A stretch of 64,000 nucleotides of DNA from Levilactobacillus yonginensis (GCF_003946265.1 NZ_RHNO01000009.1:1-64000); one strand, 5' to 3'. Positions 9,134 through 18,732 are shown, numbered from the stretch's first letter. Translations and numbers: made by a program. The notes: generated from the sequence alone by a model not told the origin.

Positions 9134-12100
9134 ATGGATAAAACAGCGATAAAAAAATTTGCGATTGAAGCGCGTCGTTCACTCATCGAAAGTATTCAAT
9201 TAAAGGCTGCAACGTTAGGAATAACTAAAGACGGTGTAGGCGATAAATTATCAATATCGACGTCAGAAATCGAGTATTACGTAGATGATCAGAGTGCAAT
9301 CACTGGCAAAGATATCAGTAAGCGACAAAAGTTGGTTGCCGAATTAGAACAACGGGCGCAAAAGAGTGACTTTGCAACAGCTTTTAGGGACCTCGTAGAG
9401 GAGGTTGCTTATACTTGGTTTAATCGGATTATTGCCATTCGGTTTATGGAAGTGAATGATTATTTACCAAGTCGGACACGGGTTCTTTCAAGTACTGAGA
9501 ATCGAAATGAGCCGGATATTATGTTGTCGGCACTCGATGTCGAAGATGATTTAGGTGGCTTTTCATCAGCTGAACGGTCGATAATTGATAAAGCGCAAGA
9601 CACTGAGTTACCAAGTGATATGGATGCAGAGTATCAAATGCTGTTTATTAAGCAAGCTAATGCGTTGAATAAGAATCTGCCATATTTGTTTGAGAAAACC
9701 AATGATTATGCGGAGTTATTGTTCACTCCAAGCTATCATGATGGCGTTATTCAGCATTTAATTACCGATGTTAGTGAAGATGATTTTAACGTGGCTGTTG
9801 GTGGTCAAGTAGAGATTATTGGGTGGCTTTATCAGTACTACAATACGGAACCGAAGGACCGTGCGTTTAAGAAGAAAAAATATTTAGAATCCGATATACC
9901 TGCTGTAACACAACTGTTTACGCCAGATTGGATTGTTAAGTACATGGTGGAAAATTCCTTGGGTCGGTATTGGATACAGGTGCTCCAAGCTAAGGGAGAT
10001 CAACGCTCTGGTCGAGAAATTGCAGCTGAATTTAGCTGGAACTATTTTATGGCAGAAGCCCAACAAAGTGAATCAGTAATTGTAAAATCTAGTGAAAATG
10101 ACTTAGCTAATGAAAACATTGAACAGATAACGTTAATTGATGCTGCTATGGGATCTGGTCATATTTTGATTTACGCATTCGACGTATTCATGCAAATCTA
10201 TGAACAGGAAGGTTATTCACATAGGGATGCTGCAAAACTAATCGTTCAACACAACTTATTCGGTCTAGATATTGATACTCGTGCCTTTCAACTAGCATAT
10301 TTTTCACTAATGATGAAAGCCCGAGAAACTAATCGCAGATTTTTAACATTGGCTATTCGACCAAATGTTTTTGATATTCCAGACTCCGGTCGCCTAAGCT
10401 CAGGTGATTATCGGGACTTATTACAAAGTGAAAACGAAAAAGAGCAGTTGGATGAATTGTTAGATGAGTTTCGTCAAGGAAATGAATATGGGTCGCTGAT
10501 TCAGCCTAAACCGTCAATCGATTGGTCTGTTATTGATGAAATTGCAACTAGAAAAATGTCAACGGGCCAATTATCCTTAAACTCCGTATTGCTAGCTGAA
10601 AACCAAGGGAAACTAAAAGAAATTAGCAACGTTGGTAAAGTATTGGCCAAGAAGTTTACAATTGGCGCGATGAATCCGCCTTACATGGGATCTGGAAAGA
10701 TGGACAGTGTACTAGGTGGCTATGTTAAAAAGACTTTCCCAAACAGTAAAGCGGATCTGTTTGCAGTATTCATGGAACGGTTACGTACACTGACAAAAGA
10801 GGCCGGCTACTATGCGATGATTACTCAGCATGCGTGGATGTTTTTATCCAGTTTTGAAAAACTACGTGGAATTCTAAAAGAAGATACCTTGGTTAATATG
10901 GCTCATTTAGGTACGCGAGCATTTGAAGAAATTGGCGGTGAGGTAGTTCAATCAACAACCTTTGTGTTTAAACGGGAAACAGTGCCTGACTACGTTGGCA
11001 CCTATGAACGTTTAGTCGGTTTTGATTCTCAACAGAAGAAAGAGCACGCCTATTTAGAGGCCGTTCTTGATCCTAGCGTTGACTATCTTTATCGAACTAA
11101 CCAAGCGAACTTTGCCAAGATTCCGGGGATGCCGATTGCTTACTGGATTAAAGCAAAAACGTTGGAAGTATTTTCTCAAAAATTAATTAAAAATTACACC
11201 ATTTCTGATGGACAGACAAAAACTGGTAATAATAGCAAATATTTACGACTACTTTGGGAAGTTTCAGCGAATCAAATCGGTAGTTCTAAAAGATGGGTTA
11301 TACATGCTAAAGGGGGGAGCTTTCGCCGGTGGTATGGAAACTTAACTCATATCATAGATTGGTCATTCTCGGCAAGGTCCCACTATAAAAATGATAACGT
11401 TGCACGTATAGCTCCCGATTATATTTGGTTTCGAAAAGGGATTACTTGGACCCTAATTTCTGCAGACAGCAGATTAGCTGTTCGTGTACTACCCGAAACA
11501 GCTACCTTCAATCTTGCGGCACCTTCGTTGTTTGCAAAAAATGTTAAGAACACAGATTATTTGTTGGGGTTCTTAAATTCCAAAGCTGCAGCTTATATTC
11601 GAAATATTTATAATCCTACACTTAATACAAATATTAGTGATATAACAAACATTCCATTGAAAGTGGATAACACGAAGATAATTGAATATTACGTTGAAGA
11701 AAATATTCAAATTTCCAAAAAAGATTGGGATGCCTTCGAAACTTCTTGGAATTTTAAAAATCAGATGCTTCTGACTCACATCGCTGACGATAAGCGAACT
11801 GAAGTTGATGGGAAGTTGAAAAATGCTTTTAAAATATGGCAGGGTGAAGCAAGAGAACGATTTGATCAATTAAAGGCAAATGAAGAAGAGCTTAACCGAA
11901 TCTTTATCGACCTGTATGGGCTGAATGATGAATTGACTCCAGAAGTGGCAGATAAAGATGTATCAGTACGTTTGGCAGACGAAGTTAGAGATATTAAGTC
12001 GTTCCTTTCGTATTTTGTAGGAGTTGTTTTTGGTCGTTATTCATTGGATGTGGAGGGCTTGGCATATGCAGGTGGTGACTGGATTCAAAGTAACTATCAA

Positions 12101-12712
12101 ACATTTGTGCCAAACGAAGATAACCTTTTACTATTGAATGATGATGATTACTTTGGTGATTCAAGGGACATCATAAATCGTCTGCGGGCCTTTCTTGGAG
12201 CCGCTTTTGGTACTGAAAATATTCAGGATAACTTAGATTACATCGCTTCTGTTGTTGGAAAAAGGGCAGATAGTAGTGAAGCCTCTATTCGACGCTACTT
12301 TGTCGATGACTTCTTTAAAGACCATTCTAAAATTTATCAAAAGCGACCAATCTATTGGGAGTTCAATAGTGGGAAACGGAATGGTTTTAAAGCATTAATG
12401 TATCTTCATCGCTATGATAAAAATGAATTGGCGATGATTCGTACGAATTACTTACATCCGTTGCAAGGAAAGTATGAGCAAAAAATCAGTCAATTATCAC
12501 AGTTGTTAGCCGATGAGAATGTAGTTAGTCAGAAGAAAAAGTATGAAAAGAAATTAAAGCATTTAAATCAACAGCTAACAGAAATTAAAAAGTATGATCC
12601 AATAATTCAACATATTGCAAATCAACAAATTAGCTTAGATTTAGATGATGGGGTACTTGTAAATTACAGCAAGCTTCAAGATGGGACCACGATTTTATCC
12701 AAGCTGAAATAA
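9134..12712 (+). CDS. pglX: BREX adenine-specific methyltransferase PglX, expressed copy
   Basis: 1192 residues, full length for type 1 PglX. The SAM-binding motif I is DAAMGSGHILIYAFDVF (about residue 335), and the catalytic motif IV is NPPY in GAMNPPYMGSG (about 514). The second half carries target-recognition segments and a helical C-terminal part (residues about 888-1192, ending in a coiled coil). PglX marks host DNA with N6-methyladenine so that BREX spares it. The ATG at 9134 is chosen for its GAAGGAAG ribosome site; a TTG at 9113 is the alternative. Three blocks (9716-9852, 11078-11142, 11775-11793) recur inverted in the silent cassette downstream, so segments between them can be exchanged. 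Confidence 0.95.
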   Translation: MDKTAIKKFAIEARRSLIESIQLKAATLGITKDGVGDKLSISTSEIEYYVDDQSAITGKDISKRQKLVAELEQRAQKSDFATAFRDLVEEVAYTWFNRIIAIRFMEVNDYLPSRTRVLSSTENRNEPDIMLSALDVEDDLGGFSSAERSIIDKAQDTELPSDMDAEYQMLFIKQANALNKNLPYLFEKTNDYAELLFTPSYHDGVIQHLITDVSEDDFNVAVGGQVEIIGWLYQYYNTEPKDRAFKKKKYLESDIPAVTQLFTPDWIVKYMVENSLGRYWIQVLQAKGDQRSGREIAAEFSWNYFMAEAQQSESVIVKSSENDLANENIEQITLIDAAMGSGHILIYAFDVFMQIYEQEGYSHRDAAKLIVQHNLFGLDIDTRAFQLAYFSLMMKARETNRRFLTLAIRPNVFDIPDSGRLSSGDYRDLLQSENEKEQLDELLDEFRQGNEYGSLIQPKPSIDWSVIDEIATRKMSTGQLSLNSVLLAENQGKLKEISNVGKVLAKKFTIGAMNPPYMGSGKMDSVLGGYVKKTFPNSKADLFAVFMERLRTLTKEAGYYAMITQHAWMFLSSFEKLRGILKEDTLVNMAHLGTRAFEEIGGEVVQSTTFVFKRETVPDYVGTYERLVGFDSQQKKEHAYLEAVLDPSVDYLYRTNQANFAKIPGMPIAYWIKAKTLEVFSQKLIKNYTISDGQTKTGNNSKYLRLLWEVSANQIGSSKRWVIHAKGGSFRRWYGNLTHIIDWSFSARSHYKNDNVARIAPDYIWFRKGITWTLISADSRLAVRVLPETATFNLAAPSLFAKNVKNTDYLLGFLNSKAAAYIRNIYNPTLNTNISDITNIPLKVDNTKIIEYYVEENIQISKKDWDAFETSWNFKNQMLLTHIADDKRTEVDGKLKNAFKIWQGEARERFDQLKANEEELNRIFIDLYGLNDELTPEVADKDVSVRLADEVRDIKSFLSYFVGVVFGRYSLDVEGLAYAGGDWIQSNYQTFVPNEDNLLLLNDDDYFGDSRDIINRLRAFLGAAFGTENIQDNLDYIASVVGKRADSSEASIRRYFVDDFFKDHSKIYQKRPIYWEFNSGKRNGFKALMYLHRYDKNELAMIRTNYLHPLQGKYEQKISQLSQLLADENVVSQKKKYEKKLKHLNQQLTEIKKYDPIIQHIANQQISLDLDDGVLVNYSKLQDGTTILSKLK
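9716..9852 (+). repeat. Inverted repeat 1, pglX copy
   Basis: 137 bp matching 15842-15978 on the opposite strand. The first 80 bp are identical, and the rest carries only a few synonymous-looking differences. It encodes FTPSYHDGVIQHLITD and onward in the same frame in both copies. Confidence 0.95.
11078..11142 (+). repeat. Inverted repeat 2, pglX copy
   Basis: 65 bp identical to 14624-14688 on the opposite strand. It encodes VDYLYRTNQANFAKIPGMPI in the same frame. It separates the methyltransferase core from the recognition region. Confidence 0.95.
11775..11793 (+). repeat. Inverted repeat 3, pglX copy
   Basis: CTCACATCGCTGACGATAA (19 bp) is identical to 13946-13964 on the opposite strand and is read in the same frame (HIADD). 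It is the 3'-most sequence shared by the two pglX copies. Confidence 0.9.
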
Positions 12713-12720
12713 TATCAAAA

Positions 12721-12752
12721 AGAGCCTCTCAAATTTATGAGAAGCTCCTTTT
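12721..12752. terminator. Bidirectional terminator between pglX and the recombinase gene
   Basis: GAGC(C)TCTCA and TGAGA(A)GCTC form an interrupted stem around AATTTA. It is flanked by A-rich sequence to the left and CTTTTG to the right. Confidence 0.6.
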
Positions 12753-12761
12753 GTGCCAAGT
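12751..12761 (+). repeat. 11-bp repeat flanking the recombinase gene, left copy
   Basis: TTGTGCCAAGT is repeated in inverted orientation at 13884-13894. A second partial copy (ATGTGCCAA) follows at once at 12763. The pair brackets the tyrosine recombinase gene and may be an arm-type binding site (inference). Confidence 0.5.
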
Positions 12762-12771
12762 GATGTGCCAA

Positions 12772-13860
12772 CTATTTTGATGCACTATTTAGGATTGAAA
12801 TGATCTTATCTTGGTCTTGAGACTCAAGCTCTTTGATGATGTGCAAGTAAGAAGATTGAGTAGTTGTAATATTACTATGTCCAAGTCTTCTCGAGACTGA
12901 AAGGACACTAACTCCCTTATATAACAGTATTGAGGCGTGTGTATGTCGTAAACCATGAAAAGTGATTCTAGGGATATGAAGACTGGCCAGTTTGTTTGTT
13001 AGGATTTTGTTGATTTCAGCACTAACTAGTACGTGCCCCAAATTGTTCATAAAAATCGGTTGCTTACTTGAGATGTCTTTATTTGATAGAAATTGAATGA
13101 TTTTATTGATTGTTTGCTTACTAACTGCAATTTCTCGTACAGAGGAAGGAGTTTTCGTTTTCATGAATCCAGTTTTGTACTTGTAGTCCCACGCTTTGTT
13201 GACTTTAATTAAATAGCTTTCAAAATCAATGTCATCTGTGGTTAAGCCGACGATTTCGCCGTAACGCATACCGGTCACTGCGGCGAGATAGATAATTAGT
13301 TCACCAGGTTGGGCGGTGTCAAGACTATGAAGTAGTTTACGCCAATTGTCATAGTCTAAGGTTTTGGCGATCTTGGGGCGTTCTTTCCCAGTAATTACAG
13401 CCTTTCGAGTGGGATCCGTTGTGATTATCTTTTCATCTAACGCCTCAAGAATACAGGCTCGGAGCTGCTTATGGAAACATGAGACGGTTCTTCGAGCGTG
13501 ATTCTTTGCAAATTCGTTAATTCTTTCTTGGTAGATTATTTTGGTTAAGCTTTTGAGTTTTAGTTCTCCAAATAAGTGGGCAGCATGTTTTGCTGTATTT
13601 TGATATTTATTGTATGTGATGGGGGAGACGGCATTCTGTTTGTAAACCTTGATCCATCGGTTGTAGTAAGAGACTAAGGTTTCATTTCCGGATTGAACTG
13701 TCATAAGGTTCGGATGCTCTGTCTGAACCTTACTTGCGGCAAGGATAGCCTCAGATTTTAAAAGAAATCCTGATTTCCGAAGCTTTTTGTACTGACCGTG
13801 TGAATCTTTATAGGAAATTTCGTATTGCCATGCGTTGCCACGTTTTCGATAACTAACCAT
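12772..13860 (-). CDS. Tyrosine recombinase (phage integrase family) of the BREX locus
   Basis: 362 residues: an N-terminal Arm-type DNA-binding domain (MVSYRKRGNAWQYEISYKDS), a SAM-like core-binding domain, and the catalytic domain with Arg in TGMRYGEIVGL (about residue 200), HGLRHTHAS, LGHSNITTT and the nucleophile Tyr in SSYLHI. The catalytic set is intact. The start is the ATG eight bases after GGAGG. The upstream in-frame ATG overlaps the ribosome site and is not used here. It lies between pglX and the inverted partial pglX, where such enzymes drive pglX inversion in some lactobacilli. No phage genes accompany it. Confidence 0.92.
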   Translation of the reverse strand: MVSYRKRGNAWQYEISYKDSHGQYKKLRKSGFLLKSEAILAASKVQTEHPNLMTVQSGNETLVSYYNRWIKVYKQNAVSPITYNKYQNTAKHAAHLFGELKLKSLTKIIYQERINEFAKNHARRTVSCFHKQLRACILEALDEKIITTDPTRKAVITGKERPKIAKTLDYDNWRKLLHSLDTAQPGELIIYLAAVTGMRYGEIVGLTTDDIDFESYLIKVNKAWDYKYKTGFMKTKTPSSVREIAVSKQTINKIIQFLSNKDISSKQPIFMNNLGHVLVSAEINKILTNKLASLHIPRITFHGLRHTHASILLYKGVSVLSVSRRLGHSNITTTQSSYLHIIKELESQDQDKIISILNSASK

Positions 13861-13883
13861 GTATTTTTCCTCCATTGTGTATT

Positions 13884-13894
13884 ACTTGGCACAA
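13884..13894 (-). repeat. 11-bp repeat flanking the recombinase gene, right copy
   Basis: ACTTGGCACAA is the reverse complement of 12751-12761. It lies upstream of the recombinase start. Confidence 0.5.
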
Positions 13895-13945
13895 GTTTGT
13901 CACATATCAACTTGCTAGCCAACGGGAGAACGACAATGTGATAGG

Positions 13946-13964
13946 TTATCGTCAGCGATGTGAG
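13946..13964 (-). repeat. Inverted repeat 3, cassette copy
   Basis: It is the 19-bp mate of 11775-11793. After it the cassette reads only NLSHCRSPVG before TAG. Confidence 0.9.
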
Positions 13965-14623
13965 CTAGGAGTGGATAATGAGTAAAATCCCAGGAGGTTT
14001 CAAATGAATTCCAGTCGCTACAACTAATTTCAATATTGTTAGTAATATTTTTAGTAATTGACGCATCTGGCTTAACAACCGGAAGATTGGCGACATCACT
14101 AATATTGAGATGAATGGTTGGGTTCAATAATTTAAAATAATAATTTCCAACTTTAGAATTTAAAATCCCCATTAAGTATGACGGTACTATCGCTCTTTTT
14201 TCCTTTGAAAAGGCGGATAAGCCTACTGTAGTAAATATGCTTCCAGCCTCTCTATATCTCAAAGCAAAGTTCCCACTTGTAACATCAGACCAAGTAAATG
14301 CAGCTTTAAAGTAGAATTTGGGATTTCGAATGGTTGCATTTGAGTGCTTAATCTCCATGCCATTCTTTTCCCAGTTGATAATGTAATCATTATTCCCGTA
14401 CCATTTTCTATAAGCCCCACCTTTGTCAATCGGTATCCATTTAACATTTATGGGAACTTCTGAATTGCTGCTTGCATGAAAACATGTATTTTCTATCGCA
14501 ACTTCAAACCAAAGCCTTAAAAATCGTAAATTATTGCCAGTTGACAATCCCACTTTCATTTCTAGAATATCACCTAATTTTGGATTGCTTACAAAGCTCT
14601 TCACAAGATTCTCACTAGCCCAA

Positions 14624-14688
14624 TAAGCAATCGGCATCCCCGGAATCTTGGCAAAGTTCGCTTGGTTAGTTCGATAAAGATAGTCAAC
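14624..14688 (-). repeat. Inverted repeat 2, cassette copy
   Basis: It is the 65-bp perfect mate of 11078-11142. Confidence 0.95.
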
Positions 14689-15841
14689 CTTGGGATCTTC
14701 AATGGCCTCTAAGACTTTATCTTTTTGAACGTCCATACCACCCCTAAAGGCAGAAAGCTTCAAATAAGATCCTAAGCTTTCATCTTTGGTATTTTTTAAG
14801 ACAAATGTGTTAATTGGCACCGTAGCTTCTTCAAAGGCTGAGTATTCCATCTGAATTAAACTGTCAATCTTTTTGTTTTCAATCAAGAATTTACGCAGCT
14901 TTTCATATGTTTTAATAAACATCCAAACAAAAGGTGTCATAAACGCTGAATATCCACCTGGCTTCGCTAAATTACTATTATTAAAAATAAAGATTGAGAA
15001 CAGGTCACCAGCATAGTCTGAATAGAACCTTTTGACATATTTCTTTAGGGCCGGGTCCATTTTGTTCATATAAGGTGGGTTGGTTACCACGATATCGTAT
15101 TGAGTTGTTAAAACTTGTGCGATTTTTAATGTGCGCAAGAGCTTGGCCTTGGAATTCTGAACACCAAAGATATCCAAATCATCTACTTCGATTTGCTGAA
15201 CAGCTTCGGAGAGTTCTGAATAGTCATTTTTCTTTGATTCAAGATGAATAATTGATCCTAGCTCACGTGCATTACTAAACATATTAGCCACGTCATGCAA
15301 CCTGTCCGCTAAATCATCTGAAACCTGAGCATAAAGTTCTTCCGAGATATCATCAGTATCTTCAAAAACAAAAAGATTTGGTACCAGATTATCTGGACGC
15401 AAGGCGCGTCGATTAAACTGGCGAGCCTTCATCATTAACGCAAAGTATGCCAGTTGATAGGCTCGTTTATCTATCTCCAACCCAAATAAATTGTTCTGAA
15501 CAATTGATACCGCAGCGTCGCGTGATGAATATCCTTGTTCCTGGTAAATCGTCATTAGAACGTCGAATGTATAGACTAAAATGTGACCGGATCCCATTGC
15601 ATTATCAATAATTTTGAGTTCTTCAATATTCTCTGAGTCAACTGTAACTGATAATTCACCCGGTAGTAGGAAGTCCAGCTTATCGGCCAAGTGGCTGTCT
15701 GAATGTCGTTCTAACCAGTATTTTCCAAGCGAGTTATCAACCATGTATTTAACAACCCAATCGGTCGTAAATAATTGTGTTGCAGCTGGAATATCATTCT
15801 TTTTTACTGGACCACCCGTAATATTGACAACTTGGTCGTGA

Positions 15842-15978
15842 GGTTCCGTATTATAGTACTGATACAGCCACCCAATAATCTCCACTTGACCACCAACGGC
15901 CACGTTAAAATCATCTTCACTAACATCGGTAATTAAATGCTGAATAACGCCATCATGATAGCTTGGAGTGAACAATAA
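15842..15978 (-). repeat. Inverted repeat 1, cassette copy
   Basis: It is the 137-bp mate of 9716-9852. It defines the outer edge of the invertible region. Confidence 0.95.
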
Positions 15979-16010
15979 AATTCACAAATTCTACTGCGGT
16001 TAGTACTGAA

Positions 16011-16030
16011 GTACGTTATGATTAACGTAC
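16011..16030. promoter_or_regulatory. Palindrome upstream of pglZ
   Basis: GTACGTTA-TGAT-TAACGTAC is a perfect 8-bp inverted repeat 33 bp before pglZ. It overlaps TATGAT (16017-16022), a possible -10. I find no good -35. A regulator site is plausible, since pglZ is cut off from the brxABC-pglX transcript by leftward genes. Confidence 0.5.
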
Positions 16031-16063
16031 ATTCATAAAACGACAAAAAAGAGGAGTAGAGCC

Positions 16064-18601
16064 ATGGCAGATGTGGATATCAATCAAATTATAACCACTC
16101 TCAAAAAAAGGTTTACTGAACAAAATCAGTTTGTTTTCTGGTACGACGATAATGGTGATTTTGTTGATAGTATTGCGGCAATTCGTGAAGCGTTATCGAC
16201 TGTTGCGGATGTCTACATCATGCAGCCTGGGCATCAGCTGGAAACAAAACAGCATTTGTTAACACTTGATCGTCAAGATAAGGTATTGGTTTATTCACCT
16301 ACTGCGGAGCCGGCCTTAGAGGAAGACCATTTGCGCAGCATTGTTTTGTACTCTGGAAGGTTCTCAGCCGACTCAAAAGAGATATTACGAAAAGAGCTGG
16401 GGTTACCAGATGAACTGAAGCCGTTTGTTCAAAAATATGCAGCGTATTTTGGTAGTAATCGTCGTCGGAAATTATTCGCACAGTATGATTTAACTAGCTA
16501 TCAAGAAAATCCTGAATTAGCAATTATGGCTGCGTTAGTGCAACTTAACCAGCCGATTGTTGATTTTTTTGATATTCTCCAAGCAGTTTTACGCAAAGGA
16601 ATTAAAGAAAGTACGGCCTTATCTAGCTTTGAGCACTATGGGGTTAGTCAAGCTTTCTGGTCAGAAATTAGTACGCGTTTTGGGTATGCTAGTGAAGCGC
16701 CTAAACTGGAAGAGCTAATGACAGGACTCTACGTAACAGTGGCGTTTCAGCAGATGGAGAGGGCAGTTCCCAAAGAGCAGGTAATGTATGATTTAAGCGA
16801 TCATGCGGCTAACGTTCAGACTTTTATGCAGCAGTTCAGTAGTCGCAAAGATTCCGATGGCTCTGGGGCAGAGGATAGCTTTGATAGTATTGGGGAACTG
16901 GTTTGGCAAAATATTGATGGCGACCAGGTCTTTAAGGGCAATAAAATCGACGATTTAGCGAAATCTGATGTTTTTCCAAGATTTGATCAATTGATTCTCT
17001 TATGGATTCAGGAACGACTGCAGCTTGAAGATCTTGACAGTCGGTTAGCTGATCAGACGATTCCGGAAGTTACTCGGGCCCGGCTTGAGACGCATTATGG
17101 GAATAAACCGCGTTTTTCTCGTCTGTACCGAATGATGCGGCGGGCCTGGAACATTATCCATAAAGCTCATCAACAACCAGCAGACAGTATGCAAGGGCTT
17201 ATTAGCGACTACGTTTCGCAAGACGGGTACAAAGTAGATACTGATTACCGTAAGTTTACGTATTACTACCAAATGGCTGGTATGCCAGAGCAATTTGCTA
17301 AAACAAAAAAGTTGATTGAATCAATCTACGTAAATAATTATTTGGATAATGCCATCTACGCTTGGAATGATCACTTGGACTTTACTGATTTGAAGCCCAA
17401 GCAACTACAGCGTAACTTCTACCGGTACTATATTGGGCCGGAGAAAAATCGAATTGTCGTCATCATTTCCGATGCTTTTCGGTTTGAGGCTGCTAAGGAA
17501 TTGGAAAAAAAGTTGCGTCGCGAAGATCAAGTTACAGCATTATCGATGAATTACTTACTTACAGGACTCCCATCAGTTACGTACATGGGCATGCCGGCGT
17601 TGTTACCACATCGTCAATTGGCATTGAAAGATAAAACGTTATTAGTGGATGGGCAGTTAGCGATTAATCGTGAGGCACGGCAGGAAATCCTGAAACGGCA
17701 GAATCCTAAGAGCGTCGCATATGCCTTAGATGATTTAAAAGGGGCGACGTCCAAAGAAATTCGGGCCAAGTTTGCGGGGCAAGAGGTCGTCTACATTTAT
17801 CACAATCAAATTGACGCGATCGGTGATAATAAAAAGACTGAGGATGATGTCTTTAAAGCCACAGACGAAGCAATTACGGAGATCCAGCAGTTAATTTCAC
17901 GGCTTCGAACGAATGGCATTTCACATTTCTATGTCACGGCCGATCACGGGTATATTTATCGAAATGATCAATTAAAAGAGACGGATAAAATTGAAGTTGC
18001 CAAGGGTGAAGATGATTTGAAATCTCAGCGTTACTTGGTAACACCAAAAAACTTTGAGATTCCGGGTGTTGGGCAACAAAAGCTAAGCGAGATTCTAGCG
18101 AATGATGATCTACGCTTTGTCTATTATCCAAAGACGGCGAATATCTTTAAATCTTCGGGTTCTTTTAATTATGTACATGGTGGTGCTTCACTTCAGGAAA
18201 TGCTGGTACCGCTTTTAGAAGTTAGAACAACGTCCAATCGGTCAGCCGCTCATGATGTTGAATTAGAGCTCTTTAGTATGAATCGGCAGATTACATCGTT
18301 AACGGTACCACTGGTTGTTCGGCAGTCAGCTGCAATTAGCGCGACGGTTATTCCAGCAGAATTCAAACTATATTTTGTAAATGACCAGGATCAACAAATA
18401 TCTGGTCAGATAACGGTTAATGCCAATAGTCGATCAGAGTCGGTTAAAGAACGGATGCAAAACGTTCAAGTTATTTTAGCAGATCGAGATTATGATAAGC
18501 AACGCCAATACTACCTGGTAATTGAAAACATGAGCAGTGGTCAGAAAACAGAAATCGAATTTACAATGGATATTGCCGATTTGAATGATTTTAATTTTTA
18601 G
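16064..18601 (+). CDS. pglZ: BREX phosphatase-domain protein PglZ (type A)
   Basis: 845 residues. The alkaline-phosphatase-superfamily core shows a metal/nucleophile strand RIVVIISDAFRFEAAKEL (about residue 463-480) and VTADHGYIYRNDQ (about 624-636). The C-terminal 130 residues are beta-rich. PglZ is essential to BREX, and its phosphodiesterase-like fold acts with BrxB and PglX. The ribosome site is GAGGAG. It stands alone after the inverted pglX cassette and is followed by a brnQ T-box, not by brxL. It must therefore have its own promoter, or be transcribed with the inverted segment after recombination. Confidence 0.93.
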   Translation: MADVDINQIITTLKKRFTEQNQFVFWYDDNGDFVDSIAAIREALSTVADVYIMQPGHQLETKQHLLTLDRQDKVLVYSPTAEPALEEDHLRSIVLYSGRFSADSKEILRKELGLPDELKPFVQKYAAYFGSNRRRKLFAQYDLTSYQENPELAIMAALVQLNQPIVDFFDILQAVLRKGIKESTALSSFEHYGVSQAFWSEISTRFGYASEAPKLEELMTGLYVTVAFQQMERAVPKEQVMYDLSDHAANVQTFMQQFSSRKDSDGSGAEDSFDSIGELVWQNIDGDQVFKGNKIDDLAKSDVFPRFDQLILLWIQERLQLEDLDSRLADQTIPEVTRARLETHYGNKPRFSRLYRMMRRAWNIIHKAHQQPADSMQGLISDYVSQDGYKVDTDYRKFTYYYQMAGMPEQFAKTKKLIESIYVNNYLDNAIYAWNDHLDFTDLKPKQLQRNFYRYYIGPEKNRIVVIISDAFRFEAAKELEKKLRREDQVTALSMNYLLTGLPSVTYMGMPALLPHRQLALKDKTLLVDGQLAINREARQEILKRQNPKSVAYALDDLKGATSKEIRAKFAGQEVVYIYHNQIDAIGDNKKTEDDVFKATDEAITEIQQLISRLRTNGISHFYVTADHGYIYRNDQLKETDKIEVAKGEDDLKSQRYLVTPKNFEIPGVGQQKLSEILANDDLRFVYYPKTANIFKSSGSFNYVHGGASLQEMLVPLLEVRTTSNRSAAHDVELELFSMNRQITSLTVPLVVRQSAAISATVIPAEFKLYFVNDQDQQISGQITVNANSRSESVKERMQNVQVILADRDYDKQRQYYLVIENMSSGQKTEIEFTMDIADLNDFNF

Positions 18602-18684
18602 GTAGCTGGTTCCAGATTCAAGTAGCCCTCACAGACTAACTACGCAGTAAAATCAGAAAAATTAGAACTTTTTCCATTTTATCA

Positions 18685-18713
18685 TTGATTTTTAATCTTC
18701 CGCTCGCTATAAT
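18685..18713 (+). promoter_or_regulatory. Promoter of the first brnQ T-box transcript
   Basis: TTGATT, 17 bp, TATAAT: a near-consensus housekeeping promoter about 20 bp before the leader. It marks the right end of the BREX island. Confidence 0.75.
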
Positions 18714-18732
18714 AACTATCAAATACTTCAAA

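Larger units (their letters stand above)
13915..15978 (-). pseudogene. pglX': Silent, partial, inverted pglX cassette
   Basis: An open frame of about 686 codons covering the middle of a PglX. It starts inside repeat 1 with no ribosome site and has its own motif I (IDNAMGSGHILVYTFDVL) and NPPY (VVTNPPYMNKMD). It contains repeat 2 and ends ten codons after repeat 3. It lacks the N-terminal 194 residues and the C-terminal 305 residues of the expressed gene. Between the repeats the sequences differ substantially, most of all from repeat 2 to repeat 3 where target recognition is expected. The frame is fully open and in register with pglX at all three repeats, so it is a storage cassette rather than decaying debris. 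Confidence 0.92.

Noticed and set aside
12772-13860. Prophage or integrative element around the tyrosine recombinase
   Set aside because: No phage, plasmid or conjugation genes are present, and the gene sits inside the pglX inversion structure.
13915-15978. Calling the inverted pglX copy a simple decaying pseudogene
   Set aside because: It is open over 686 codons and in register with pglX at all three repeats, which fits a maintained storage cassette.
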